A stretch of DNA of 64,000 nt, from positions 486,206 to 550,205 of the forward strand of contig NZ_VHQG01000001.1 in NCBI RefSeq assembly GCF_006517435.1, given 5' to 3'. Below, piece by piece: positions 19,575-29,144 of the stretch. How positions within the stretch are numbered: the stretch's first letter is position 1; every line of letters begins with the position of its first letter. The position numbers were made by a program, and so were the translations under genes. The notes beneath the pieces are model-generated. The model saw only the letters and a program-made list of their open reading frames with translations. It made no database searches and was not told the DNA's origin. The DNA is from Schumannella soli (GTDB lineage Bacteria; Actinomycetota; Actinomycetes; Actinomycetales; Microbacteriaceae).

Positions 19575-20486
19575 ATGTCCATGTATGCCACCGACGACAT
19601 CCGGTCGAAGCTGACCGCAGCCGCCCCCACAACGACGGTCGACCCGAGCAAGCCGATCCGACCGGCGCAGTGGATCGAGTTCCTCGAGAAGCCGCCGACC
19701 GAGACGCTCGCGAGCGGCGGTCGCACCTGGATCGCCCGCGCGGCGAATCTGATCATCGCCTACACCGACGCCCGCGCCGGCGACGTGCTCACCCGAGTCG
19801 ACCAGGCCGACGAGTATGTCGTGCTGATGAACCGCGACAGCGCCGCTCTGCGCGTCACCGCGGACGAGGCCACGGAGACGGTCGACGAAGAGGCGCTGAT
19901 CGTCGTGCCCCCGGGCGGATCGAGCATCGAGGTGCTCGGCGACGGGCCGGTCATCCGACTCTTCTCCACCCTCAGCAGCGACCTCGCCGCGACGGCGCTC
20001 AATGCCGACGCCTACGCCGAACCCGACCCGCGTTGCGCACCGCTCGTGCCGTGGCCCGACCCGGTCGGCGGCTTCCGCCTTCGCGTGTATCGACTCGCCG
20101 ACACGCCGATCGCCGAGGGGCGCTTCGGCCGTATCTTCCGCACGACCACGATCATGGTGAACTTCCTCGCGGAGGAGCCCACACCGCGCAATGCGCGGAA
20201 GCTCTCCCCGCACCACCACGACGACTTCGAGCAGATCTCGCTCGCGGTCATCGGGCGGTTCGTGCACCACATCCGCTACCCCTGGGGACCCGACTCCCAC
20301 CAGTGGCGTGATGATGAGCACGGCGAGCTCGGCTCGCCGTCGATCTGCGTCATCCCGCCGCCGACGGTGCACACCACGCAGGGCGTCGGCGAGCACCAGC
20401 AGCTCATCGACATCTTCTCGCCGCCGCGGGTCGACTTCTCGGAGTCGGGATGGGTGCTCAACGCCGACGAGTACCCGGCGCCGTGA
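19575..20486 (+). CDS. Cupin-fold protein of unknown function
   Basis: 303 aa from the ATG at 19575 (ACGGAG upstream). The first half has a cupin-like barrel (AGDVLTRVDQADEYVVLM, VVPPGGSSIEV). The second half carries a likely metal motif HHHDDFEQ and a later PPPTVHTTQG histidine. The layout recalls two-domain cupin isomerases or dioxygenases, but I do not recognise the family. It lies between BKACE and an HpcH/HpaI aldolase and its stop overlaps the aldolase GTG, so it is probably a pathway enzyme rather than a regulator. Confidence 0.75.
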   Translation: MSMYATDDIRSKLTAAAPTTTVDPSKPIRPAQWIEFLEKPPTETLASGGRTWIARAANLIIAYTDARAGDVLTRVDQADEYVVLMNRDSAALRVTADEATETVDEEALIVVPPGGSSIEVLGDGPVIRLFSTLSSDLAATALNADAYAEPDPRCAPLVPWPDPVGGFRLRVYRLADTPIAEGRFGRIFRTTTIMVNFLAEEPTPRNARKLSPHHHDDFEQISLAVIGRFVHHIRYPWGPDSHQWRDDEHGELGSPSICVIPPPTVHTTQGVGEHQQLIDIFSPPRVDFSESGWVLNADEYPAP

Positions 20487-21307
20487 GCGGCGGAGCACGG
20501 CGGAGCCTGTTCCGCGCCGCACTCGAGCGCTCGACCGGTCCGGCGCTCGGCACCTGGATCAAACTGCCCGCGATGGAGAGCGTCGAGCTCGTCGCCCTCG
20601 CCGGATTCGATTTCGTCGTGATCGATCTCGAGCATTCGGCCATGAGCATCGAGACGGCCTACCGGCAGATCGGCGTCGCGCTGCTGTCGGGTGTCTCGCC
20701 GCTCGTGCGCATCCCCGCGCTCGATGCGGGCGTCGTGCAGCGCCTGCTCGATGCCGGCGCGGAGGGCATCATGGTGCCCCACGTCGACACCGTCGAGCAG
20801 GCCGAGGCGGCGGCCGCCGCCGTCCGCTTCCCGCCCATCGGCAGGCGCGGCGTCGGGTCGACCAGCCGAGCCGGCGCCTGGGGCGCGATGCGCCGCAGCG
20901 AGTACCTCCGCTACGGCCAGGAGGAGGTCGTGCTCGTCGCGCAGATCGAGAGCGCCGAGGCGGCCCGCTCGGCCGGCGCGATCGCGGCCGTCGCCGGCGT
21001 GGATGCGCTGCTGATGGGCGCCGCCGACCTCGCCACGAGCGAAGGCACGACCGAAGGCGACCCCGGCGTCGTCGCCCTCATCGCCGACGCCGTAGCAGCC
21101 GGCACCGCGGCGGGCGTGCCGGTGGGCAACGCCGGCGGCGCGACGGCGGAGGCGGCGCGCGACGCCGTCGCGGGCGGATATCGGTTCTCGCTCGCCAGCA
21201 ATGACGCCAGTCTGCTCGGCGGCGCGGCGCGGGCCGCCGTGCTGGCCGCACGCTCGGTACAGCAGAGTGACGACGACCGATCGACCGACTCGAGGAGCAC
21301 GACATGA
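20483..21307 (+). CDS. HpcH/HpaI-family aldolase
   Basis: 274 aa from the GTG at 20483 (4-base GTGA overlap with the cupin gene). Family motifs are ALGTWIKLP near the start, FVVIDLEHSAMS, VRIPALDAGVVQRLLDAGAEGIMVP and the metal-ligand Glu in AQIES. These class II aldolases split hydroxy-keto acids, typically to pyruvate plus an aldehyde such as succinic semialdehyde or glycolaldehyde. The C-terminal tail is Asp/Ser/Thr-rich. An aldehyde product could feed the semialdehyde dehydrogenase on the minus arm (inference). Confidence 0.87.
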   Translation: MSGGARRSLFRAALERSTGPALGTWIKLPAMESVELVALAGFDFVVIDLEHSAMSIETAYRQIGVALLSGVSPLVRIPALDAGVVQRLLDAGAEGIMVPHVDTVEQAEAAAAAVRFPPIGRRGVGSTSRAGAWGAMRRSEYLRYGQEEVVLVAQIESAEAARSAGAIAAVAGVDALLMGAADLATSEGTTEGDPGVVALIADAVAAGTAAGVPVGNAGGATAEAARDAVAGGYRFSLASNDASLLGGAARAAVLAARSVQQSDDDRSTDSRSTT

Positions 21308-22080
21308 CCGACACCGCATCCCGCCCCGGACTCCTGGCCGGCAAGAGCGTGCTCATCGTGGGCGCCAGCGCCGGCATCGGCGCCGACTCCGCGCGCGTCT
21401 TCGCGCGGGAGGGGGCGAGGGTCATGCTCGCGGCGCGGTCGCGCGACGCGCTGGAACGCCTGGCCGACGAGGTGCGGCAGACGGGCGGGGAGGCCGAGAT
21501 CGTCGCAGGTGACGTCGGCGTCGCGGCCGATGTCGAGCGTTTCGTTGCCGAGACCGTCGCTCGGTGGGGTCGGATCGACGGGGCGTTCAACAATGCCGGC
21601 GTCAACCAGATCGGACGCCTCGATGAGATCGCCGAAGAAGACTTCGACCGCGTGATGACGGTCAATGTCAAAGGAGTGTGGCTGTGCCTGCGTGAGCAGG
21701 TGCGTGCGATGCGACGTCAGGGCGGCGGCGGGTCGATCGTCAACACGGCGAGCATCGGCGGCCTGCGCGGCAGCACCGGTCTCGGCGTGTACCCCGCGGC
21801 GAAGCATGCCGTCGTGGGGCTGACCCGCGTCGCGGCGCACGACAACGGCCCCGTGGGCATCCGCGTCAACGCGGTCGCGCCGGGCGCGACGGCCACGCCG
21901 ATGCTCGAGAAGTGGCGGCTCGACGACCCGGAGGCCGTCGAGCGGCGCATCGCGGCCATCCCCCTGCGTAAACCGGCCACCCCCTCGGAGGTGGGCGAGA
22001 CCGCCGCCTGGTTGCTCAGCGACCGCGCGAGCCAGATCAGCGGTGTCATCGTGCCCGTCGACGGCGGCTTCACGGCCTGA
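21304..22080 (+). CDS. Short-chain dehydrogenase/reductase (SDR)
   Basis: 258 aa. The classical SDR fold shows GASAGIG for the cofactor, NNAGVN, the catalytic Ser in TASIGG, and YPAAK (YxxxK). The end [13 protein letters not shown] is typical. An Arg in AARSRD after the second strand hints at NADP preference, but this is not firm. It overlaps the aldolase gene by 4 bases. A plausible role is to oxidise a beta-hydroxy acid to the beta-keto acid needed by BKACE (inference). Confidence 0.9.
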   Translation: MTDTASRPGLLAGKSVLIVGASAGIGADSARVFAREGARVMLAARSRDALERLADEVRQTGGEAEIVAGDVGVAADVERFVAETVARWGRIDGAFNNAGVNQIGRLDEIAEEDFDRVMTVNVKGVWLCLREQVRAMRRQGGGGSIVNTASIGGLRGSTGLGVYPAAKHAVVGLTRVAAHDNGPVGIRVNAVAPGATATPMLEKWRLDDPEAVERRIAAIPLRKPATPSEVGETAAWLLSDRASQISGVIVPVDGGFTA

Positions 22081-22112
22081 GGCCGACCCGCGCACGAGAG
22101 AAGAGGAACGAC

Positions 22113-22865
22113 ATGGTGAAGCGAATGCCCGATGCCGCGACCGCCGTCGCCGACGTCATCCGCGACGGCATGACCATCGCGGTCGGCGGCTTCGGCCTCA
22201 GCGGGAACCCGAGCGACCTCATCGAAGCCGTGCGCGACAGCGGCGCGAAGGATCTGGTGATCGTCTCGAACAACATGGGCGTCGACGGCAAAGGGCTCGG
22301 GCTGCTGCTCGAGAACCAGCAGGTGCGCAAGGTCGTCGCGTCGTACGTGGGCGAGAACAAGCTGTTCGCCCAGCAGTTCCTCGACGGAGTGCTCGAGGTC
22401 GAATTCGTACCCCAGGGCACCCTCGCCGAGCGATTGCGCGCCGGTGGCGCCGGCATCCCCGCCTTCTACACCCCGACCGGGGTGGGAACGCAGGTCGCCG
22501 AGGGCAAGCCGCACGCCGAATTCGATGGCCGCACCTACGTGCAGGAGCGCGGCATCGTCGCCGACCTGGCCCTCGTGAAAGCGCACCGCGCCGATCCAGC
22601 CGGCAACCTCGTGTACCGGTTCACCGCACGCAACTTCAACCCTCTTGTCGCGACTGCCGGACGCGTGAGCCTCATCGAGGCGGAAGTGCTGCAGGGCGCG
22701 CACCTCGACCCCGACCAGATCCACACGCCCGGCATCTTCGTCGACCGCGTCGTGCTCGCGACCCCGCGAGAGAAGGACATCGAGCAGCGCACCGTGCGCC
22801 CGCGACCGGAGAGCCCGGACGCACCCGCCGCGGCCGCGGCCGCAGAAGAGGAGCCGGCGGCATGA
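22113..22865 (+). CDS. scoA: 3-oxoacid CoA-transferase subunit A
   Basis: 250 aa. [20 protein letters not shown] is the hallmark loop of ScoA/PcaI-type subunits, followed by [16 protein letters not shown] and [15 protein letters not shown]. The tail (about the last 25 residues) is Ala/Glu-rich and probably disordered. With subunit B it should move CoA from succinyl-CoA (or another acyl-CoA) to acetoacetate or a similar 3-oxoacid. The subunit B ATG overlaps its stop. Confidence 0.92.
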   Translation: MVKRMPDAATAVADVIRDGMTIAVGGFGLSGNPSDLIEAVRDSGAKDLVIVSNNMGVDGKGLGLLLENQQVRKVVASYVGENKLFAQQFLDGVLEVEFVPQGTLAERLRAGGAGIPAFYTPTGVGTQVAEGKPHAEFDGRTYVQERGIVADLALVKAHRADPAGNLVYRFTARNFNPLVATAGRVSLIEAEVLQGAHLDPDQIHTPGIFVDRVVLATPREKDIEQRTVRPRPESPDAPAAAAAAEEEPAA

Positions 22866-23536
22866 CCTGGACTCGCGATGAGATGGCGGCGCTCGCCGCC
22901 CGCGAACTGCGCGACGGACAGTACGTCAATCTCGGTATCGGCATCCCGACGATGGTGGCCAATCACCTGCCCGACGGGGTGAGGGTGGTGCTGCAGAGCG
23001 AGAACGGCCTGCTCGGCATGGGCCCCTTCCCCTACGACGGTGACGAGGACGCCGACCTCATCAACGCCGGGAAGCAGACCGTCACACTGGCGCCGGGCGC
23101 CAGCATCTTCGACTCCGCGAGTTCCTTCGCGATGATCCGCGGCGGGCACGTGCGCACCGCCATTCTCGGCGCCCTGCAGGTGTCGTCCTGCGGCGATCTG
23201 GCGAACTGGACCATCCCCGGCAAGCTCGTGAAGGGGATGGGCGGAGCGATGGACCTGGTCGCGGGAACCCCGGAGGTGATCGTGATCACCGACCACAACG
23301 CGAAAGATGGAACACCCAAGATCGTCGAGCAGTGCGACCTGCCGCTGACCGGGTCCGGAGTCGTGCAGCGCATCATCACCGACCTCGCGGTGTTCGACAT
23401 CGTCGATCGCGCACTCGTGCTCGTCGACGTCGCGCCGGGGCACGACGTCGACGAGGTACGTCAGCGCACGGGCGCGCCGTTCACGACCGCGAACGAGACC
23501 GCAGGTGCACCGGCCGGAAGCGACATCACACCGTGA
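22862..23536 (+). CDS. scoB: 3-oxoacid CoA-transferase subunit B
   Basis: 224 aa from the ATG at 22862 (4-base overlap with subunit A). The catalytic glutamate lies in [12 protein letters not shown], preceded by [17 protein letters not shown]. Further family blocks are [16 protein letters not shown] and [11 protein letters not shown]. It forms the active heteromer with subunit A and would activate the acetoacetate made by BKACE. Its stop overlaps the thiolase GTG. Confidence 0.93.
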   Translation: MTWTRDEMAALAARELRDGQYVNLGIGIPTMVANHLPDGVRVVLQSENGLLGMGPFPYDGDEDADLINAGKQTVTLAPGASIFDSASSFAMIRGGHVRTAILGALQVSSCGDLANWTIPGKLVKGMGGAMDLVAGTPEVIVITDHNAKDGTPKIVEQCDLPLTGSGVVQRIITDLAVFDIVDRALVLVDVAPGHDVDEVRQRTGAPFTTANETAGAPAGSDITP

Positions 23537-24702
23537 GCGTGGTCATCGCGAGCTACGCGCGCACACCGTTCGTGCGGTTCACGGGCGTCTTCGGCGAGGT
23601 ACCCGCCACTCGACTCGGCGCCGCGGCCGCCATCGAGGCCCTCCGCCGGGCCGGGGTGCGACCGGACGAGCTCGACCGGGTCATCGCAGGCCAGGTGCTG
23701 CAGGCGGCAGCCGGTCAGAATCCGGCGCGGCAGACCGCCGTAGCCGCCGGGGTTCCCCTCACGGTGCCCGCATCGACCCTGAACGCCGTATGCCTCTCGG
23801 GCGCGGAGGCGGTCGCCGACGGGGCACGGCTCATCCGCGCGGGAGAAGCCGAGATCGTGCTCGCCGTCGGGCAGGAGTCGATGTCGATGGCGCCGCACGC
23901 GCATCGCCGATCGCGCGCCGGGATGCGGTACGGCTCCATCGAACTCGTCGACACCCTCGAGCTGGACGGGCTGACCGATGCGAGCGAGCATCGCTCGATG
24001 GGGGCATCGACCGAAGCGCGCAACGCCGCTCTGAACATCGGCCGCGCGGAGCAGGACGCGTGGGCCGAACGCTCGCATCGGCTGCTGGCCGCGGCTCAGG
24101 AGATGGTCGCTGGCGAGATCGTCCCCGTGAAGACCGGGGGCCGCCGCCCGGTGACCGTGACGGCGGACGACGGCCTGCGCGCGGAGACGACGATTGAGTC
24201 GCTCGCTGAGCTGCGTCCCGCCTTCGGCGACGGCGGGTCGATCACGGCCGGAACCTCGTCGCAGATCAGCGATGGGGCGGCCGCGCTCGTGCTCATGGAC
24301 GGCCGCGTCGCAGCATCCCGGGGCGTCCCAGCACTGGCGGAGATCATCTCGCACGCCATCGTGGCCGGGCCCGATGTCGGACTGCACGCGCAGCCCTCGG
24401 CCGCGATCAGAGCCGTTCTCGATCGGACGGACCTCCGCGCCGACGATCTCGTCGGCCTCGAGATCAATGAGGCGTTCGCCGCCGTGGCGGTCCACTCGGT
24501 ACGCGAGCTCGGCATCGACCCCGGGCTCGTGAATCCGCACGGCGGTGCGATCGCGCTCGGGCACCCGATCGGCGCTTCCGGCGCACGCATCATCGGACAC
24601 CTGGCGCGCACACTGCACGACATCGGCACCGGGCGATTCGGCGCGACCGGGATCTGCGGAGGCGGCGGCCAGGGTTCCGCGATGCTCCTGCGCTCGCTGT
24701 AG
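23533..24702 (+). CDS. Acetyl-CoA acetyltransferase (thiolase)
   Basis: 389 aa from the GTG at 23533. Catalytic residues are Cys about 87 in [11 protein letters not shown], the His in [16 protein letters not shown] and the Cys in [13 protein letters not shown]. Length and motifs fit degradative thiolases that split acetoacetyl-CoA with CoA into two acetyl-CoA. It is the last gene of the plus-strand operon, directly after the CoA-transferase, which completes an acetoacetate-to-acetyl-CoA route. No clear terminator hairpin follows. Confidence 0.93.
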   Translation: MSVVIASYARTPFVRFTGVFGEVPATRLGAAAAIEALRRAGVRPDELDRVIAGQVLQAAAGQNPARQTAVAAGVPLTVPASTLNAVCLSGAEAVADGARLIRAGEAEIVLAVGQESMSMAPHAHRRSRAGMRYGSIELVDTLELDGLTDASEHRSMGASTEARNAALNIGRAEQDAWAERSHRLLAAAQEMVAGEIVPVKTGGRRPVTVTADDGLRAETTIESLAELRPAFGDGGSITAGTSSQISDGAAALVLMDGRVAASRGVPALAEIISHAIVAGPDVGLHAQPSAAIRAVLDRTDLRADDLVGLEINEAFAAVAVHSVRELGIDPGLVNPHGGAIALGHPIGASGARIIGHLARTLHDIGTGRFGATGICGGGGQGSAMLLRSL

Positions 24703-24912
24703 AGGCCAGGGCATTCGCCGCGGCTCCCGGTCGAGCGGGTCCCGTGTGCCGGATTCCGTCGCGGATGACGCTCTCGGAGCGCCGCTGCGGGGGCCAGTTT
24801 CTGACTCGCTGATAGCGCGGGCCATCTGTCGCGGTGCGGGGCTAGCTTCTGTGCGGGCGGAAGACATCCGCCTCGGGGCTGCTCCGCACGCCCGGACTGG
24901 AGGCGCAGAATC

Positions 24913-25017
24913 ATGACCAGGAACCACGAGATCGACCTGCCGATCGACCCGCTCGCGACGCAGCCGATCAACATGCAGGAACTGCTCGCCGAAGGGCTGA
25001 CCAAGTCGGGAATCTGA
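24913..25017 (+). CDS. Possible 34-aa small protein
   Basis: The ATG at 24913 follows a GGAGG about 10 bases upstream. The peptide is acidic to neutral, begins MTRNHEIDLPIDPLATQ and ends EGLTKSGI. It has no Cys, no signal peptide and no membrane segment. It lies 210 bases after the thiolase, in a strip poor in genes. No modification enzymes are nearby, so a RiPP precursor role has no support. It may be a real small protein, an upstream peptide for the next gene, or chance. Confidence 0.35.
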   Translation: MTRNHEIDLPIDPLATQPINMQELLAEGLTKSGI

Positions 25018-25096
25018 CCGTCAGGACCTGACCGCCGGCGGATGGGAGCTCTCTCATCTACCCGCACGAGGGCCCGATCAGGCGCACGATGCGGTC

Positions 25097-25426
25097 ATGG
25101 CACGATCCGAAGATCCCATCGCCCAATGGATGGTCGACCGCGTCCACGAGCTGGGCCGATGCAGCCGCGTCGACCTGCTCGCTGACGTGGTGACCGAGTT
25201 CGGCCCGCGCGCGGAGCTGGAACGACCGCTGATGAACTCGTTCCGCTTCCTCCACCGCGGCACGATCCGCTGGATCCCGGCCGGTGCGTACTGGCAGTCG
25301 AACCTCGTCGCGAGCGCGACCGGCTCCACGGGGCCGCGCCAGCTCTCCCACTCAGTGACGGATGAGAAGGATCTCACGACCGTCGTCTCCGCCGTCGACG
25401 CGTCGCACAGCAGACGCAACCGCTGA
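25097..25426 (+). CDS. Small hypothetical protein
   Basis: 109 aa, not recognised. The N-terminal half (MARSEDPIAQWMVDRVHEL, then RVDLLADVVTEFGPRAELER) looks alpha-helical and charged. It continues with RFLHRGTIRWIPAGAYWQ and ends in a polar, Arg-rich tail. It has no signal peptide or membrane segment. The same reading frame continues after the TGA with a protein-like stretch (25430-25690), so the gene may be truncated by a nonsense mutation. Confidence 0.45.
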   Translation: MARSEDPIAQWMVDRVHELGRCSRVDLLADVVTEFGPRAELERPLMNSFRFLHRGTIRWIPAGAYWQSNLVASATGSTGPRQLSHSVTDEKDLTTVVSAVDASHSRRNR

Positions 25427-25429
25427 GAG

Positions 25430-25693
25430 GAATCCATACCCCGAACGGGCCGCGCGCACCGCCAGAGCACTCCAGCCCTCGCCGCGCTCCAGTGGTCGGA
25501 GATCGAGGATTCAGCGTGGGAGGCGCGAGTAGGACCCGTCTCCGCCGGCAGGGTCGAGCGCCACGGTCAGCACTACCGGGTCTGGGCTCCCGATGAGCTC
25601 GACCTCGGCCAGTTCCGTACGGCGCGCGCGGCGCGACACGCGGTCGCATCCCACGCTGAGGGCCTCGCTCGGCTAGTTACCCGTCGGACGAGT
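25430..25693 (+). pseudogene. Protein-like frame without a start, in frame after the 25097 gene
   Basis: Directly after the TGA at 25424-25426 the same frame stays open and reads STPALAALQWSEIEDSAW, then RVERHGQHYRVWAPDELD and FRTARAARHAVASH. The composition and high third-position GC look like coding sequence, but there is no start codon with a ribosome site. It may be the lost C-terminal part of the upstream gene or the remnant of another one. Family unknown. Confidence 0.3.
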
Positions 25694-25725
25694 CATCCGG
25701 GGGCTGCGTTCCCGCGAATAGCAGA

Positions 25726-25760
25726 AAGGCCCTCGTCCGGGAACCGGAACCGAGGGCCTT
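25726..25760 (-). terminator. Terminator after the tRNA pair
   Basis: A perfect 10-bp inverted repeat (AAGGCCCTCG at 25726-25735, complement at 25751-25760) with a 15-base loop. Read on the minus strand it is followed by TTTCT. It lies just past the 3' end of the tRNA-Met gene. Confidence 0.8.
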
Positions 25761-25764
25761 GCGG

Positions 25765-25838
25765 TAGCGAGGGCGGGACTCGAACCCGCGACACCACGAT
25801 TATGAGCCGTGTGCTCTAACCACCTGAGCTACCCCGCC
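25765..25838 (-). tRNA. tRNA-Met (CAT anticodon, elongator type)
   Basis: 74 nt. The cloverleaf can be drawn by eye: acceptor arm GGCGGGG against CCTCGCT, a D-arm with AGCTCAGGTGGTTAGAGC, anticodon loop CTCATAA and T-arm GCGGGTTCGAGTCCCGC. The first pair is G-U and the anticodon stem lacks the three GC pairs of an initiator, so it is elongator Met. A TilS-modified tRNA-Ile (CAT) cannot be fully excluded. CCA is not fully encoded. Confidence 0.92.
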
Positions 25839-25882
25839 GGGGTCCTCCAGCACTGCAGTGGAAGTGCTGCGCCGGAAGACGG

Positions 25883-25954
<72 letters not shown>

Positions 25955-26074
25955 GCGCGCTCGAAGCCATCGGCCGCGGGCACCCGAGAACTCTAGCATC
26001 GCCCGGCGGTCCTTTCGAACCACTCCTCGCGCCCCCGATCACGGGTGGATGCCCGACGCGCGAGGCCGCGTCGA

Positions 26075-26134
26075 GGTGACGCCCGACGTCGCCAGGTGAC
26101 GCCCCGATGAACCCGGATGACGCCCCGATGTCGC
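26075..26134 (+). repeat. Three 20-bp tandem repeats
   Basis: Three adjacent 20-bp units start at 26075, 26095 and 26115 with consensus GGTGACGCCCCGATGTCGCC (one to several differences each). They lie in the 284-base gap between the tRNA-Thr gene and the small gene at 26239. A further partial unit (GGATGCCCGACG) lies just before. Function unknown. Confidence 0.6.
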
Positions 26135-26238
26135 GAGTCTGAGCACTGGCTAGAGGTGTGCGTCAATCCCTTGCCGCGACCGGCCTAAGTAGTTAGACAA
26201 GCTAGTAATTCGATAGCGAGCAAATCGGGAGGCTCATC

Positions 26239-26583
26239 GTGACCATCGCCCAGACGCAGGAACCAGCCACGAGCGGCGCGCAGGCCAGCGCCACCGCGAA
26301 GACCGCCCCTGAGCAGATCGACATCCCCGACCACCCCTCGCTCGGCTCCGCCGGACGTACCGTCGTCACCCCGCTGACCGCGACGGTGTACCAGGTCTCG
26401 CGCGGCGACCGCATCCTCGGCTTCATCGAGGCCGCCGGCACCCTCTGGGTCGCCCTGCGCGGCTCGTCGTACGGTTGGGCCGTCGAGGTCGGGCAGTTCC
26501 ACGCTCTCGGGCCGGCTCTGCGCGAACTCGGCGAGGCGATCGACGAGATCCCCGACGACTTCAGCGAGCGCCGAGCCGGCTGA
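26239..26583 (+). CDS. Small conserved-looking hypothetical protein
   Basis: 114 aa from a GTG with GGGAGG upstream. The first 35 residues are Ala/Thr/Gln-rich and probably disordered. The rest forms a compact domain: TVYQVSRGDRILGFIE, LWVALRGSSYGWAVEVGQFH and ALRELGEAIDEIPDDF. It has no signal peptide, no membrane segment and no recognised family. The order of strands and a C-terminal helix suggests a small regulatory or structural protein. It precedes glgX by 314 bases without a shared transcript being obvious. Confidence 0.65.
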   Translation: MTIAQTQEPATSGAQASATAKTAPEQIDIPDHPSLGSAGRTVVTPLTATVYQVSRGDRILGFIEAAGTLWVALRGSSYGWAVEVGQFHALGPALRELGEAIDEIPDDFSERRAG

Positions 26584-26897
26584 CGAGGCGGATGCGGCGA
26601 GAGCCGCACCCGCGCAGCGCACCGGCCGAAGCACCAGCACCACCCGCACCACCCAGCGCACCGACGCGCGACCGTCCCGAGGTCGAGCGCCAGCGCACCC
26701 CGACCCGGAACGGCCGCGCGTCGGCCGCCCTCGGCGTCGTACCCCGCGCCCTCCCGAACCGGCGAGCCCGCCGGTAGCGTGAACGACGCACGACACCGCA
26801 CCACCAGCACTTCACGCCCCGACGGCGTCGCCTGCACCGTACGACAGCACCGCACCACCGCAGCGCGCCGCATCCACCACCACAGCGGAAGGCCCTC
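26584..26897. other. 314-base gap before glgX
   Basis: No gene is evident. The plus strand is unusually rich in CACC/CACG triplets, and a small inverted repeat CCGGCG-N4-CGCCGG lies at about 26760-26775. It should hold the promoter of the glgX-treY-treZ operon, but no confident -35/-10 pair was found. Confidence 0.4.
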
Positions 26898-29144
26898 ATG
26901 CAGGTCTGGCCCGGCACCCCCTACCCCCTGGGTGCGACCTTCGACGGCAGCGGAACGAACTTCGCGATCTACAGCGAAGCCGCCGAGAAGGTCGAGCTCT
27001 GCCTCATCGACGAGAACGGCGAGGAGGAGCGCATCCGGCTGCGCGAGGTCGACGCCTACGTCTGGCACGCCTACCTGCCCACCGTGCAGCCGGGCCAGCG
27101 CTACGGCTACCGCGTGCACGGCGAATGGGATCCCGAGCAGGGCCTGCGCTTCAACCCGAACAAGCTGCTGCTCGACCCCTACGCCAAGGCCACCTGCGGC
27201 GACATCGCGTGGGGCCAGCCGATGTTCTCGTACACCTTCGGCGACGAAGACGAGCGCAACGACGACGACTCGGCCGGCAACATGATGCTCGGCGTCGTCA
27301 TCAACCCCTTCTTCGACTGGCGCGGCGACCGCCAGCCGAAGCGCCCCTACGCCGAGAGCGTCATCTACGAGGCGCACGTCAAGGGGCTCACCGCCCTGCA
27401 CCCGTCGGTGCCTGAGGAGCAGCGCGGCACCTACGGCGGCATCGCGCATCCCGCCGTCATCGACCACCTCAAGCGCATCGGCGCCACCGCGATCGAGCTC
27501 ATGCCCGTGCACCAGTTCGTCAACGACGACACCCTGCAGCAGAAGGGCCTCAGCAACTACTGGGGCTATAACACGATCGCCTTCCTCGCGCCGCACGCCG
27601 GCTACAGCGGCTCGGGCGAGCTCGGGCAGCAGGTGCAGGAGTTCAAGGAGATGGTGCGCACGCTGCACGAGGCGGGCATCGAGGTGATCCTGGATGTGGT
27701 CTACAACCACACGGCCGAGGGCAACCACCAGGGCCCCACGATCTCGATGCGCGGCATCGACAACCCCGCCTACTACCGGCTCGTCGACGACGACAAGAAG
27801 TTCTACATGGACTACACCGGCACCGGGAACAGCCTCAACGTCGGCAACCCGCACACGCTGCAGCTGATCATGGACTCGCTGCGCTACTGGGTGACCGACA
27901 TGCACGTCGACGGCTTCCGCTTCGACCTCGCCTCCACCCTCGCCCGCGAGTTCTACGAGGTCGACAAGCTGTCGACCTTCTTCGAGCTCGTGCAGCAGGA
28001 CCCGATCGTGTCGCAGGTGAAGCTCATCGCCGAGCCCTGGGATGTCGGGCCCGGCGGCTACCAGGTCGGCAACTTCCCGCCGCAGTGGACCGAGTGGAAC
28101 GGCAAGTACCGCGACACCGTGCGCGACTTCTGGCGCGGCGAGCCCTCGACGCTCGGCGAGTTCGCGTCGCGCATCACCGGCTCGGCCGACCTCTACCAGG
28201 ACGACGGGCGCCGCCCGGTCGCGAGCATCAACTTCCACACCGCGCACGACGGCTTCACCCTGCGCGACCTCGTCAGCTACAACGAGAAGCACAACGACGC
28301 CAACGGCGAAGACGGGCGCGACGGCGAGAGCAGCAACCGCTCGTGGAACAGCGGCGTCGAGGGACCCACCGACGACCCGGCCGTGCTCGGGCTGCGGGCC
28401 CGGCAGCAGCGCAACTTCCTCGCGACGCTGCTGCTCGCGCAGGGCGTGCCGATGATCGCCCACGGCGACGAGCTCGGCCGCACGCAAGACGGCAACAACA
28501 ACGTCTACGCGCAGGACAGCGAGCTGAGCTGGGTGCACTGGGACGACGCGGATGAGCCGCTCATCGAGTTCACCGCCGCACTCGCCCGACTGCGCCGCGA
28601 GCATCCGACCTTCCGGCGCAGCCGCTTCTTCGACGGACGCCCGGTGCGCCGCGGCGAGGGCGAGCCGCTGCCCGACGTCGAGTGGCTGAAGCCCGACGGC
28701 ACCGCGATGCTGCCCGAGGACTGGTCGGCCGGTTTCGGCCGCACGATCGGCATGTTCCTCAACGGGCAGGGCATCCGCGGCGTCGACCAGCGCGGCCAGC
28801 GCATCGTCGACGACAGCTTCCTCGTCTACTTCTCGGCGCACACCGAGCCGGTCACGATCACGGTTCCCGGCGACGAGGCCGGCGGCTGGGATGTCGTGGT
28901 CGACACGGCCGGACACGAGGGCTGGGTCGACCGGGGCGTGCTGCGCTCGGGCGACACCTTCGACCTCGGCGCCCACGCCCTCGTCGTGCTGCAGGAGCAC
29001 GAGGAGGAGCCGGTGAGCGACGACTCCGTCAGCGCCTCGCTGTCGGCGCGCTCGGCGCAGCGCGAGAACGCGGCGCGCGAGAACGCCGTGACCGCCGCCG
29101 CCAGCACCGCACCCGATTCCGCCGAGGAGGCGCCGCAGAAATGA
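26898..29144 (+). CDS. glgX: Glycogen debranching enzyme GlgX
   Basis: 748 aa. The N-terminal isoamylase-type sandwich (PGTPYPLGATFDGSGTNFAI) precedes the GH13 barrel. The conserved regions are DVVYNHTAEG (about 265), DGFRFDLAS with the nucleophile Asp (about 343), IAEPWDVG with the acid Glu (about 379), and HTAHDGF. It removes alpha-1,6 branches from phosphorylase-limited glycogen, giving maltooligosaccharides in the cytoplasm. The last 40 residues are a Ser/Ala/Glu-rich tail not usual in the family. Its stop overlaps the treY ATG, so debranching is coupled to trehalose synthesis. Confidence 0.96.
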   Translation: MQVWPGTPYPLGATFDGSGTNFAIYSEAAEKVELCLIDENGEEERIRLREVDAYVWHAYLPTVQPGQRYGYRVHGEWDPEQGLRFNPNKLLLDPYAKATCGDIAWGQPMFSYTFGDEDERNDDDSAGNMMLGVVINPFFDWRGDRQPKRPYAESVIYEAHVKGLTALHPSVPEEQRGTYGGIAHPAVIDHLKRIGATAIELMPVHQFVNDDTLQQKGLSNYWGYNTIAFLAPHAGYSGSGELGQQVQEFKEMVRTLHEAGIEVILDVVYNHTAEGNHQGPTISMRGIDNPAYYRLVDDDKKFYMDYTGTGNSLNVGNPHTLQLIMDSLRYWVTDMHVDGFRFDLASTLAREFYEVDKLSTFFELVQQDPIVSQVKLIAEPWDVGPGGYQVGNFPPQWTEWNGKYRDTVRDFWRGEPSTLGEFASRITGSADLYQDDGRRPVASINFHTAHDGFTLRDLVSYNEKHNDANGEDGRDGESSNRSWNSGVEGPTDDPAVLGLRARQQRNFLATLLLAQGVPMIAHGDELGRTQDGNNNVYAQDSELSWVHWDDADEPLIEFTAALARLRREHPTFRRSRFFDGRPVRRGEGEPLPDVEWLKPDGTAMLPEDWSAGFGRTIGMFLNGQGIRGVDQRGQRIVDDSFLVYFSAHTEPVTITVPGDEAGGWDVVVDTAGHEGWVDRGVLRSGDTFDLGAHALVVLQEHEEEPVSDDSVSASLSARSAQRENAARENAVTAAASTAPDSAEEAPQK

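Noticed and set aside
24913-25017. RiPP precursor peptide
   Set aside because: No cyclase, lanthionine synthetase, radical SAM or transporter gene is adjacent, and the peptide lacks Cys and a Ser/Thr-rich core.
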